From Mycobacterium sp. 155 (GTDB taxonomy: Bacteria > Actinomycetota > Actinomycetes > Mycobacteriales > Mycobacteriaceae): a stretch of DNA of 64,000 nt. The stretch covers positions 2,375,020-2,439,019 of the forward strand of contig NZ_KB892705.1 of assembly GCF_000373905.1 (NCBI RefSeq), written 5' to 3'. Below, piece by piece: positions 1 to 6,142 of this stretch. Position 1 is the stretch's first letter, and every line of letters starts with the position of its first letter. A program made the position numbers and the translations under genes. The notes beneath the pieces are model-generated. The model did no database searches, was not told the origin of the DNA, and worked only from the letters and a program-made list of their open reading frames with translations.

Positions 1-101
1 GCCGATGCACCCGATGCTTATCGGCCAGCGCCCGGATCGACAAACCCTCAACCCGATGATCCCGCCGGATCGCCGCGAACTGCTCCACCCTTGACCTCAC
101 C
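1..101 (-). CDS. IS21-family transposase IstA, N-terminal fragment (runs off window)
   Basis: Read leftwards from a GTG at 101 (or a second in-frame GTG at 89), the frame begins MRSRVEQFAAIRRD and continues to GLSIRALADKHRVHR at the window edge. The 'EQ-AxIRRD...EGLSIRALAxxHxVHR' pattern is the N-terminal helix-turn-helix of IS21-family IstA transposases, which bind the repeated terminal sequences of the element. Only about 33 residues lie in the window, so intactness cannot be judged. The gene lies downstream of the repeats at 160-300, as expected for the istA-proximal end of an IS21 element. Confidence 0.7.
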
Positions 102-159
102 TTCCAGCCACCACCTCTCACCAGCGATCCGGGCCATCCGAACCGCACGTGATCACTGT

Positions 160-300
160 CAGGCGGGGCCAATTCACGTCGTCATAACCGACGCGGAGTG
201 TCGTGGAGACGGAGCCAACTCAGACCGTCAAACGGCACACCCGCGGCCACACAGGTGGAGCCATTTCTAGTCGTCCGCCCGGGGCCAAATCAGGCTGTCA
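160..300. repeat. IS21-like terminal multiple repeats
   Basis: Four imperfect direct repeats of 22-25 nt lie at 160-184, 207-230, 252-275 and 278-300. They share a core GGxGCCAAxTCA followed by GTC or GTCA. IS21-family ends are known to carry several such copies as transposase-binding sites, with a terminal CA dinucleotide. The outermost copy ends in TGTCA at 300, exactly where the IS3 transposase reading frame is interrupted, so 300 is taken as the element end. Confidence 0.65.
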
Positions 301-1048
301 CAGCCAGGCGGGTCCGTAGATCAGTTCGGCCTTGTAGTATCCGTTGACCGTCTCGGCGAGCGCGTTGTCGTAGCTGTCCCCGATCGTCCCGATCGAGGGC
401 GCCGCGCCGATCTCAGCGAGTCGCTCCCCGTAACGGATGGATGTGAATTGGGACCCGGCATCGGAGTGACATCTCAAGCCGACCAACAGGTTTCCGCGTG
501 ACCACCGAGCCATCTCCAGCGCGTCGAGCACCATCGAAGTCCGCATGTGTGGTGCGACTCGCCAACCGACGATCGTGCGGCTATAGGCGTCGATAATGAA
601 GCACGCGTAGGCCACCCCGGCCCAGGTGGGCACGAATGTCAGATCTGTACCCCAGCGCTGGTTGGGCGCGGTGGCGGTGAACTGGCGCTGCACCAGATCG
701 GGGTGCCGGGCTGCCGTGGGGTCGGGTTTGGTGGTGCGTACCCGTTTGCCGCGCCGCGCCCCTTCGATGCCGACGGCCCGCATTAGTCGGGCCACCTGAT
801 CCCGGCCGACGTCATGACCGGCACGGCGGGCGGCTTTCCACAACTTGCGGGCCCCGTAGACGCGGTAGTTGTCCTCCCAGAGCTGCCGCAACGCCGGTCC
901 CAGTACGGCGTCACGCCGGTCCCGCGCCGACGGTGGCCTGGCTTTGGTGTCGTAGTACGTGCTTGGGGCCACCGCCACCCCTGCACTGCGCAGGACGGTG
1001 ATGATGGGCTCGACCCCGAACTCGCCGCGCTGGGCGTCGATGAAGGCG
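298..1048 (-). pseudogene. IS3-family transposase orfB, C-terminally truncated by the IS21 end
   Basis: This is the integrase-like (DDE) subunit of an IS3-family transposase. Motifs include APNQRWGTDLTFVPTW with the first catalytic Asp, CHSDAGSQFTS with the second, and GDSYDNALAETVNGYYKAEL with the catalytic Glu. From the MAVAPSTYY methionine, residues 1-226 are present, then the frame stops at PAWL. IS3 OrfB proteins normally continue several dozen residues past ELIYGP. The stop codon is formed by the end of the IS21-like element. The reading frame extends upstream to about 1048 (VAFIDAQRGEFGVEPIITVL...) without its own start. It lies -1 to orfA and overlaps its TAG, the usual arrangement for programmed -1 frameshifting in this family. 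It is not expected to be functional. Confidence 0.85.
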
Positions 1049-1430
1049 ACTATTTCTTGTGTTGGCGGTCGAGCTCCGCCCCGAAGAAACTCGCTGCTCG
1101 TTTCAGAATCTCATTGGCACGCTTGAGTTCTCGGATCTCCTGCTCAAGCTCCTTGACCTTCTGCGACTCGGTGGTCGTCACACCAGGCTCGTAGCCGTCG
1201 TCGACGTCAGCCTGACGCACCCAGGAGCGCACCGACTCCGTAGCCGAGCTGGTGAGCGACCCGGGACACCGTGCCCTGCTCGGTGCCGAGTTCGGCCCGC
1301 AACGCGCGCACCATCCGCACCGCCGCGGCCTTCTCCTCCGGACTGTAGCGGCGGCTGGTCGGCTTCTTCCCCGATGACGATTCCGTGGGCATACCTGCAT
1401 CCTCGTTTCCAAGGTCAGGAGCCTCCGGGA
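301..1430 (-). mobile_element. Degenerate IS3-family insertion sequence
   Basis: The element comprises orfA (1050-1392) and orfB (298-1048) in transposase order on the minus strand. The right boundary is estimated near 1430, because recognisable IS4-type transposase sequence begins at about 1445. The left end has been removed by the IS21-like insertion at 300. Terminal inverted repeats and target duplication could not be defined. Confidence 0.6.
1050..1392 (-). pseudogene. IS3-family transposase orfA with internal frameshift
   Basis: The start ATG at 1392 opens MPTESSSGKKPTSRRYSPEEKAAAVRMV, the helix-turn-helix N-terminus of IS3 OrfA. The frame then reads RVAHQLGYGVGALLGASG and stops. The family-typical continuation, ESVRSWVRQADVDDG then the leucine-zipper segment KVKELEQEIRELKRANEILKRAASFF, is found in another frame and ends at the TAG at 1050. 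The break lies near 1235, where the usual GVESVRSW segment has lost bases. This is separate from the orfA/orfB programmed frameshift, so OrfA is inactivated. Confidence 0.8.
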
Positions 1431-1823
1431 TTTCCAGAGCGATTCATCACTCTCGGGCTGTTGACCGATGCCACCGGGTTCCCGCTGACCGTGGCCGCTT
1501 TTGAGGGCAACAGGGCAGAGACCGCCACCATGCTGCCCGTCATCAACGCCTTCAAGACCACACTGACGTATCGCACTGAGGAATCGAACGGACCCCGGCG
1601 GATCACGCTGCATCCGGTCAACCCCGACGACGCTGCGAAGTTCCAGCAAGCAATTGGGATCCGCTTAGAGAACTTCGCCTTCTTCGAGTACGACGGTCAA
1701 GTCACGGTTGGGGTCGCACAACCTGCCAACACCACACGTTCGTTCTTCGCCGGATACAACCGGATGGCCGCGAATGATCTAGTGACGCAGTGGAGTCCGC
1801 CGCTACCTGCCGTGCTTCCCTGA
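1430..1823 (+). pseudogene. IS4/IS1634-like transposase fragment fused to an unrecognised tail
   Basis: In one plus-strand frame, ITLGLLTDATGFPLTVAAF continues into EGNRAETATMLPVINAFK (about 1445-1557). That is a characteristic internal block of IS1634-type IS4-family transposases, including the first DDE-region segment, but without the rest of the protein on either side. The same frame continues about 88 codons to a TGA at 1823 through sequence I do not recognise (LTYRTEESNGPRRITLH...SFFAGYNRMAANDLVTQW). No start codon belongs to this frame, which runs backwards into the IS3 element. I read it as a junction of two gene scraps, not a functional gene. Confidence 0.55.
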
Positions 1824-1941
1824 ATTCGAGGGCACCCGCCGCGCCCCGGCTGGTCACAAGGCCAGGCCTGTCTCACGCACAGGAGCGGACCCGCGAATCG
1901 CATGCACACTCATCTTTGAAGTTGGCAGGTACGATTCGCGG

Positions 1942-2133
1942 TCAATGGCGGTCGACCTGATGCCCTCCTGGCTCGATGGCTGCGCGAGCGGTGAGCTCCC
2001 ACAGGTTTGGCGACGCGTAGAACCGATCGATTTCGTGTCGGACCTCTTCGGAGAGTTCTCCGAGATCGTAGGACGCCGTGGATGATGACCGAATGAGTTC
2101 GTCGGGACCAGTGCCGTCGTATCCGCAGGTGTA
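1942..2133 (-). pseudogene. Decayed coding fragment of unknown family
   Basis: Between a TAA at 2134-2136 and a TGA at 1942-1944 lies a 63-codon frame with clear protein-like composition, for example GPDELIRSSSTASYDLGELS and EVRHEIDRFYASPNLWELTA. There is no ATG, GTG or TTG start in it. Immediately upstream in the same frame is GPSLFGAFGG followed by the TAA, and another in-frame TGA further upstream. This looks like the C-terminal remnant of a larger gene broken by stops. I do not recognise the family. The rest of 1824-2318 shows no convincing gene. Confidence 0.35.
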
Positions 2134-2318
2134 TTAGCCGCCGAACGCCCCGAACAGGGAGGGGCCAGGCGATCAGCCCGGTGACGTCGTCGTCTCGAAA
2201 GAATGCGGCCCTGCAGCTCGACGGGACGGGGCCGTGCCGAACTGCGGCCGGTCGACACCATTCCGTTCGCTACGTTGACGTATCGCGCAGAGGATTCCGT
2301 CGGGCCCGGACTATCAAC

Positions 2319-3725
2319 CTAGTGGGGATCGGGACGCGTAGATACGAGAGTGGCTGTGGACACGGTAAACCCGGGCTTGCCTTGCGCGTTACGGGCCGTC
2401 GTCCCACCGCGGCGGTAATAGATCACGCTCTCATCCAGTGTCTCTTCCACGTCGTCCTTACTCGTGCAGTGCTTTCTGTATAGGTCCATCTGGACATCGA
2501 TCTCGGGCAGGGTGATCCGGGAAACTTTGCGGTCCGGGCTGACCACAGGCAGAAGCGGGGCCTGCCACCACGGTAGGCGATCCGGGGCTAGTTTCACCTC
2601 TGTCGTATCCAATTGGTGTGTGAAACCAAGGGGTTTACGGTCGCCTTCTTCGTCACCACCCGGTGGGGGCTTGATCAACACGGCACCCGGTGGCTTGGTC
2701 CTGATCCCGACTATTTCCGGCTTCACACCGTGAAATGTCCGGCTGAACGCCACACCCTTGCCATCACGTGTTTTCTCGAGCACGGTAACCCCAAGTCCGC
2801 CTTCTTCTTCGGGCACTATTCCCACGCGAATGGGCGAGCTATCTAGGTGCTGTCCCATAACGGCGTAGAGAGTTTGTTCTTTTTTGAGGTCTGACCTCCA
2901 CCACGGAGTGAATGTGAATGCACTCACGTCCATGTCGGGCCGGTAGCGGCAGTCCCATTTGACGGGCTTGTCTTCCGCGAAATCGTTGTTCGGGTGACGA
3001 TGAAGCTGGACTGAGTATCTCGGGGGCTCCCCACATCCAGCAAACGCTCCGGCTAGAGCGGGGCTCGTGGTCAATCCCTTCGGCCCTAGGGGGCCGTCGA
3101 ACGGCACTAAGCCCTCCACCACTGTGCCGGCGCAGTTGGGCCAATCGTTGAATATGTCTGTGATCAAACCAGCTACGGCTTTAAGCCCCATCTCGACTAA
3201 ACCGCCACCGCCGCCGGAGGCAATCTTCTTCGCGATGTCGAGAACGTCGTTAGCCCTATCAGCCGCAATGATCGCCGCCAAACCTTCTTTCAGTGCGTAT
3301 CCTGCCGCTAGTCCTGCTGCTGCCGAGCCGACCGTGAACAGTACCTTCGCGAGCAAGTAGGGATCGGACACACCGCGGACGTTGACGACGGTGACCTGTA
3401 GGTGGTGTTCTCCCGCGCCAGCAGGGGCATATATGGTGCCAACCCCCGGTTCCCATTGCTGGGCGGGTCCGCCATTGACGCTGACGGTGAGTTTGTCGTC
3501 GAACGTCGCCTTCACTCCCGATCGAAACCCCAGCGGTTTCGGTGCGCCGATGACCAGCGTTCGCGGCGTTCCCACCGGCTTTTGCACCCCGATTTCGTTC
3601 CCGTCGTGGTCGAGTTCGGTCGTATCGGCCACGGGCTGAAGGTAGACGACGATTTGGTCGACGTAGTCCGCCTGCATCGCTTTGTCGAAGCACTCGACTG
3701 ATGTCAACGAAATTGATTGTGGCAT
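2319..3725 (-). CDS. Large hypothetical protein, 468 aa, unrecognised
   Basis: I do not recognise this protein. ATG 3725 (MPQSISLTSVECFDK) is preferred over ATG 3755 because GGGGGG lies seven bases upstream of it. The N-terminal 130 residues look beta-rich (KLTVSVNGGPAQQWEPG, GEHHLQVTVVNVRG), like an immunoglobulin-type or carbohydrate-binding sandwich. A hydrophobic or amphipathic segment follows at about residues 130-165 (LLAKVLFTVGSAAAGLAAGY). The C-terminal half is mixed and proline-rich, with tryptophan-rich patches (TFTPWWRSDLKK, RLPWWQAPLLP). No signal peptide, catalytic motif or repeat was seen. The base composition looks less GC-rich than the rest of the window, and it lies among mobile-element debris, so horizontal acquisition is likely. 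The upstream gap carries a tandem operator-like repeat. Confidence 0.6.
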   Translation of the reverse strand: MPQSISLTSVECFDKAMQADYVDQIVVYLQPVADTTELDHDGNEIGVQKPVGTPRTLVIGAPKPLGFRSGVKATFDDKLTVSVNGGPAQQWEPGVGTIYAPAGAGEHHLQVTVVNVRGVSDPYLLAKVLFTVGSAAAGLAAGYALKEGLAAIIAADRANDVLDIAKKIASGGGGGLVEMGLKAVAGLITDIFNDWPNCAGTVVEGLVPFDGPLGPKGLTTSPALAGAFAGCGEPPRYSVQLHRHPNNDFAEDKPVKWDCRYRPDMDVSAFTFTPWWRSDLKKEQTLYAVMGQHLDSSPIRVGIVPEEEGGLGVTVLEKTRDGKGVAFSRTFHGVKPEIVGIRTKPPGAVLIKPPPGGDEEGDRKPLGFTHQLDTTEVKLAPDRLPWWQAPLLPVVSPDRKVSRITLPEIDVQMDLYRKHCTSKDDVEETLDESVIYYRRGGTTARNAQGKPGFTVSTATLVSTRPDPH

Positions 3726-3870
3726 TTGCGAACCCCCCGATTGCACCATGAACATTGCATTGACCAGGACTCATCGCCGTCTCGTGGCTCACGTGGATGT
3801 GAGCGGTCTGAAACTCGATGGCGTGACCTCGTACAGGACCAAACTTACTGGCCAAGTTCGGTGCGGACTT

Positions 3871-3936
3871 CAGTAATGCACTACTGCATTTTGGCCTAGA
3901 CATCAGTAATGCACTACTGCATTTTGGCCTAGACAT
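3871..3936. repeat. Perfect 33-bp tandem repeat with internal inverted repeats, candidate operator
   Basis: Two identical head-to-tail 33-bp units lie at 3871-3903 and 3904-3936. Each contains AATGCACTACTGCATT, a perfect 6-bp inverted repeat with a 4-nt spacer, then TTGGCCTAGACAT. The pair sits in the 327-bp gap between the divergent genes 2319-3725 (minus) and 4053-4451 (plus, a helix-turn-helix protein). That position and symmetry suggest a regulator-binding site serving both. The rest of the gap (3726-3870, 3937-4052) shows no gene. Confidence 0.6.
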
Positions 3937-4052
3937 ACTGACCGCGGATGTGCCGTCAGTGGTGAAATGTGGCGCCATGAACCAATGACTCGACTCATCA
4001 CATTGGTGGAGGCAATAGGAAGAAACTCGAACCTCGGTCACCTCTGTAAGGA

Positions 4053-4451
4053 ATGGGCCCAACTTGGCCATTGACACCCAACTGCGCAAACGCCGCCGAA
4101 TCACCAGCACGACCACCCCAGGACGGTCCGAATCGCCGTTCCAAACGCTTCTTGACCGCTGATGACCTGAACAACATCGTGCACCGTTACAAAGCCGGCG
4201 AAACTACCCAGCAGATCGGCACTCGCTTCGGCATTTCCAAGACTCGCGTCGCCACCGTGGTGCGAGAACAAGGTGTCGCCATCCGCCGGCGAGGCTTGAA
4301 CGACGCACAGGTCGCCGAAGCAGCAGCTCTATACACATCGGGTAAATCTCTGGCCTGGATTGGTGCTCACTTCGGCGTCTCGCACACAGCCGTCGCCAGC
4401 GCGCTTCGGAACGAGGCCGTTGAGTTGCGAGGACGGTCGGGCTGGATCTGA
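4053..4451 (+). CDS. Helix-turn-helix DNA-binding protein with two HTH units
   Basis: This 132-aa protein contains two successive resolvase/IS30-like helix-turn-helix units. The first, at about residues 38-72, includes YKAGETTQQIGTRFGISKTR. The second, at about 84-120, includes YTSGKSLAWIGAHFGVSHTA. No catalytic serine-recombinase or other effector domain is present, so it is probably a small DNA-binding regulator or an orphan recombinase DNA-binding domain. The start is uncertain. ATG 4053 has AAGGA almost abutting it, and an in-frame TTG at 4071 is possible. It is divergent from the 468-aa gene, with the tandem repeat between them as the obvious candidate target. Confidence 0.6.
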   Translation: MGPTWPLTPNCANAAESPARPPQDGPNRRSKRFLTADDLNNIVHRYKAGETTQQIGTRFGISKTRVATVVREQGVAIRRRGLNDAQVAEAAALYTSGKSLAWIGAHFGVSHTAVASALRNEAVELRGRSGWI

Positions 4452-4522
4452 ATACGCCACGATGACTGACTCCAAACCAACGCAAAGTTCGAACAACAGA
4501 AAGTATTGAGGCAGTATCGAAC

Positions 4523-4837
4523 TCACCTATCCACCTCGGTGCCGAGAACCGCCTCGTAGTCGCGCCCACCGTAGAAGATACCGACAATCACGACCGATTG
4601 GCCGAACACAGCGAACGCAATCACGACTCGACGCTTGAAGCCGACCGTGCGAAGACCTGATCTGATGTCATCTCGCGTCCTGCCACGATGCGGGAATACA
4701 CCCAAGTCCTCACAGAACGCCACGATCGATTCAACGTAGCGCGCAGCTACTTCCGCCGAGCCTGCTGCCGCGATGTAGCGGTGCAGCCCAACGAGCTGGT
4801 CCTCGGCCCCAGGCGTGAAGACGACGCTGAGGCTCAA
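4523..4837 (-). CDS. ParE/RelE-family toxin
   Basis: This 104-aa protein has the ParE/RelE fold signature: an N-terminal beta strand (SVVFTPGAEDQLVGLHRYIA), a helical pair with a Tyr-containing segment (AARYVESIVAFCEDL), the FPHRGRTRDDIRSGLRT basic loop, and a terminal beta hairpin (KRRVVIAFAVFGQSVVIVGI then FYGGRDYEA). ParE toxins poison DNA gyrase and RelE toxins cleave ribosome-bound mRNA; the sequence alone does not decide which. Its ATG overlaps the stop of the antitoxin gene (4834) by four bases, giving translational coupling within one operon. Confidence 0.85.
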   Translation of the reverse strand: MSLSVVFTPGAEDQLVGLHRYIAAAGSAEVAARYVESIVAFCEDLGVFPHRGRTRDDIRSGLRTVGFKRRVVIAFAVFGQSVVIVGIFYGGRDYEAVLGTEVDR

Positions 4838-5103
4838 CCGTCCCCGGCTTGCTCACGGGCAAGGCGCGCCCGCACCGCCTGCGTGGAGACCGTCGTAGAG
4901 GGATCGGCAACGACGGCGTCGTATGCGGCGGCCACCTCATCCCGTAGCCAGGCTTCAACCGCTTGATCGCGGGCAAACAAGGCCCGCAGTCCTTCGCGGA
5001 TAGCCTCACTCTCGCTGGCGTATTCCCCCGACCGCACTCGTTCACGCAGACCATCAGCCATGTCGTTGGGCAGCGTGATGCTTAGTTGACGTGTCGTACG
5101 CAT
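4834..5103 (-). CDS. ParD-like ribbon-helix-helix antitoxin
   Basis: This 89-aa antitoxin starts at ATG 5103, with GGAGG six bases upstream. The N-terminus RQLSITLPNDMADGLRERVR followed by GEYASESEAIREGLRALF is the ribbon-helix-helix (MetJ/Arc) DNA-binding region typical of ParD/CopG antitoxins. The remaining 40 residues (about 50-89) form the charged toxin-binding tail. The longer upstream reading frame to 5421 has no support and is not used. A 15-bp palindrome lies 18 bp upstream of the start (5121-5135), consistent with the autorepression normal for this family. Confidence 0.88.
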   Translation of the reverse strand: MRTTRQLSITLPNDMADGLRERVRSGEYASESEAIREGLRALFARDQAVEAWLRDEVAAAYDAVVADPSTTVSTQAVRARLAREQAGDG

Positions 5104-5120
5104 AGCCACCTCCAGAACGA

Positions 5121-5135
5121 TAGGATTCAATCCTA
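5121..5135 (-). promoter_or_regulatory. Palindromic operator of the parDE-like operon
   Basis: TAGGATTCAATCCTA is a perfect 7-bp inverted repeat around a central C, 18 bases before the antitoxin start. Ribbon-helix-helix antitoxins bind such short palindromes to repress their own operon. The assignment rests on symmetry and position. Confidence 0.55.
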
Positions 5136-5316
5136 CTTCATACGCCTCGATACGACGCCCCGCGTTCCAACGTCTTCGGAGCTTAACCGCAGACCTTGCG
5201 CACCCATTCGAACTGCGCCGATGCCCGAGAAGGCCTGAAATCGGCGGAATCGAAACCGACAATCGAGGCATCTGCCCCTCGAAACGCCCTCGACCCAACA
5301 CTGAACCGGCTCCGGG

Positions 5317-5993
5317 CTGTTGATCCGACAGTTGCCGATCCCGGGCGTCGACACCAAATGGCTTGGCACCCACCGGGCCGCCGTGATATCGCTTGTGGTC
5401 CCGCTCGGTATACCCGGGCATCTGGGCTTGCGTGAACGGGACCTGCTGCGGGCGATCGCCATCCTCGATCCCACACTGCGGCAGGGTCTTCCACGCCTGG
5501 TGGCGGCATCGGACCGAGAGCTGTCGGCTCTGAATTTGGCGCCGCCACGGGTTCTCGTCGTGGAAAACCTGCAGACTCTTGAAGCACTTCCCGACCTACC
5601 CGATACCGTCGCCGTGTTCAGGTGGGGCGGCCATGCGCTGGCGGTTGCCGACTTCCCATGGGTGCGTGGCGCAAAACACGTGCTCTATTGGGGCGACCTG
5701 GACACCGACGGTTTCGCCATCCTGGCCCGCTCCGTGCGAGACGTTCCTGCGAGAGCCTGCTCATGGACCGCGCTACCTTGGCAGGCTGGCGTGATCTCAC
5801 GGTGTCACACCCAGCCGTCGAACACGTGGACGCCGCTCTGCTGACCAACGATGAACTCGCGGCGCTGGAGCTGCTACGAAGTGAAAGCCTACGACCGGAG
5901 CAGGAACGCATCCCGATGGATGTCGCCGTGAACCAAATCCGCATCCGGCCATTGCCGTCCTGTGCGCCCAAAGCGAGCACCGAGTTCGAGTAA
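5317..5993 (+). pseudogene. Wadjet JetD (DUF3322/DUF2220) C-terminal remnant, frameshifted
   Basis: The frame from about 5317 reads LIRQLPIPGVDTKWLGTHRA, then RVLVVENLQTLEALPDLP and HVLYWGDLDTDGFAIL. This is the Toprim-like nuclease region of JetD, the DNA-cutting subunit of Wadjet/EptABCD/MksBEFG anti-plasmid systems. The acidic Toprim residues (VVEN Glu and the Asp pair in WGDLDTDG) are present. The frame is lost near 5745, and the expected continuation ESLLMDRATLAGWRDL...LRPEQERIP resumes in another frame up to a TAA at 5993. The N-terminal half of JetD is missing, bounded by an in-frame TGA at 5302. JetA, JetB and JetC are absent from the window. It is a dead fragment lying beside the tRNA-Ala. 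Confidence 0.75.
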
Positions 5994-6009
5994 GGACACC
6001 AAGGTGTCC
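5994..6009. terminator. Small hairpin beyond the tRNA-Ala 3' end
   Basis: GGACACCAAGGTGTCC is a perfect 7-bp stem with a 2-nt loop, six bases from the 3' end of the tRNA. It could terminate or process the minus-strand tRNA transcript. There is no clear U-run after the stem in the minus direction, so the assignment is tentative. Confidence 0.35.
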
Positions 6010-6014
6010 AAAAG

Positions 6015-6087
6015 TGGAGCTAAGGGGATTCGAACCCCTGACCCCCACACTGCCAGTGTGGTGCGCTACCAACTGCGCCATAGCCCC
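6015..6087 (-). tRNA. tRNA-Ala (GGC anticodon)
   Basis: The minus strand folds as a 73-nt tRNA. The acceptor stem GGGGCTA/TAGCTCC contains a G3-U70 wobble pair, the alanine identity element. The anticodon arm CCACA-CTGGCAG-TGTGG has anticodon GGC, reading GCC alanine codons. The T arm contains GGTTCGAATCC. The terminal CCA is not encoded. Its 3' end faces the accessory region at 1-6000, the side on which tRNA-targeting elements normally integrate. Confidence 0.95.
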
Positions 6088-6142
6088 GTTTGTCGTGCTC
6101 CACGAAGTTACACCACGGCTACCCGCCATTCAAAATCGCTGG

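Noticed and set aside
814..1194. Plus-strand open frame of 126 codons opposite the IS3 transposase
   Set aside because: It lies antisense to clear transposase coding sequence, has shadow-type composition and no domain.
1854..2261. 135-codon minus-strand frame
   Set aside because: Arg/Ser/Pro-rich shadow composition. The frame one base away carries the more convincing coding remnant at 1942-2133.
2839..3144. Minus-strand 101-codon frame inside the 468-aa gene
   Set aside because: It is an alternative frame of the real gene, Arg/Ser-rich with no ribosome-binding site.
5104..5421. N-terminal extension of the antitoxin frame to 195 aa
   Set aside because: The ribbon-helix-helix begins at ATG 5103 with GGAGG before it. 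The extension has no homology and would cover the palindromic operator.
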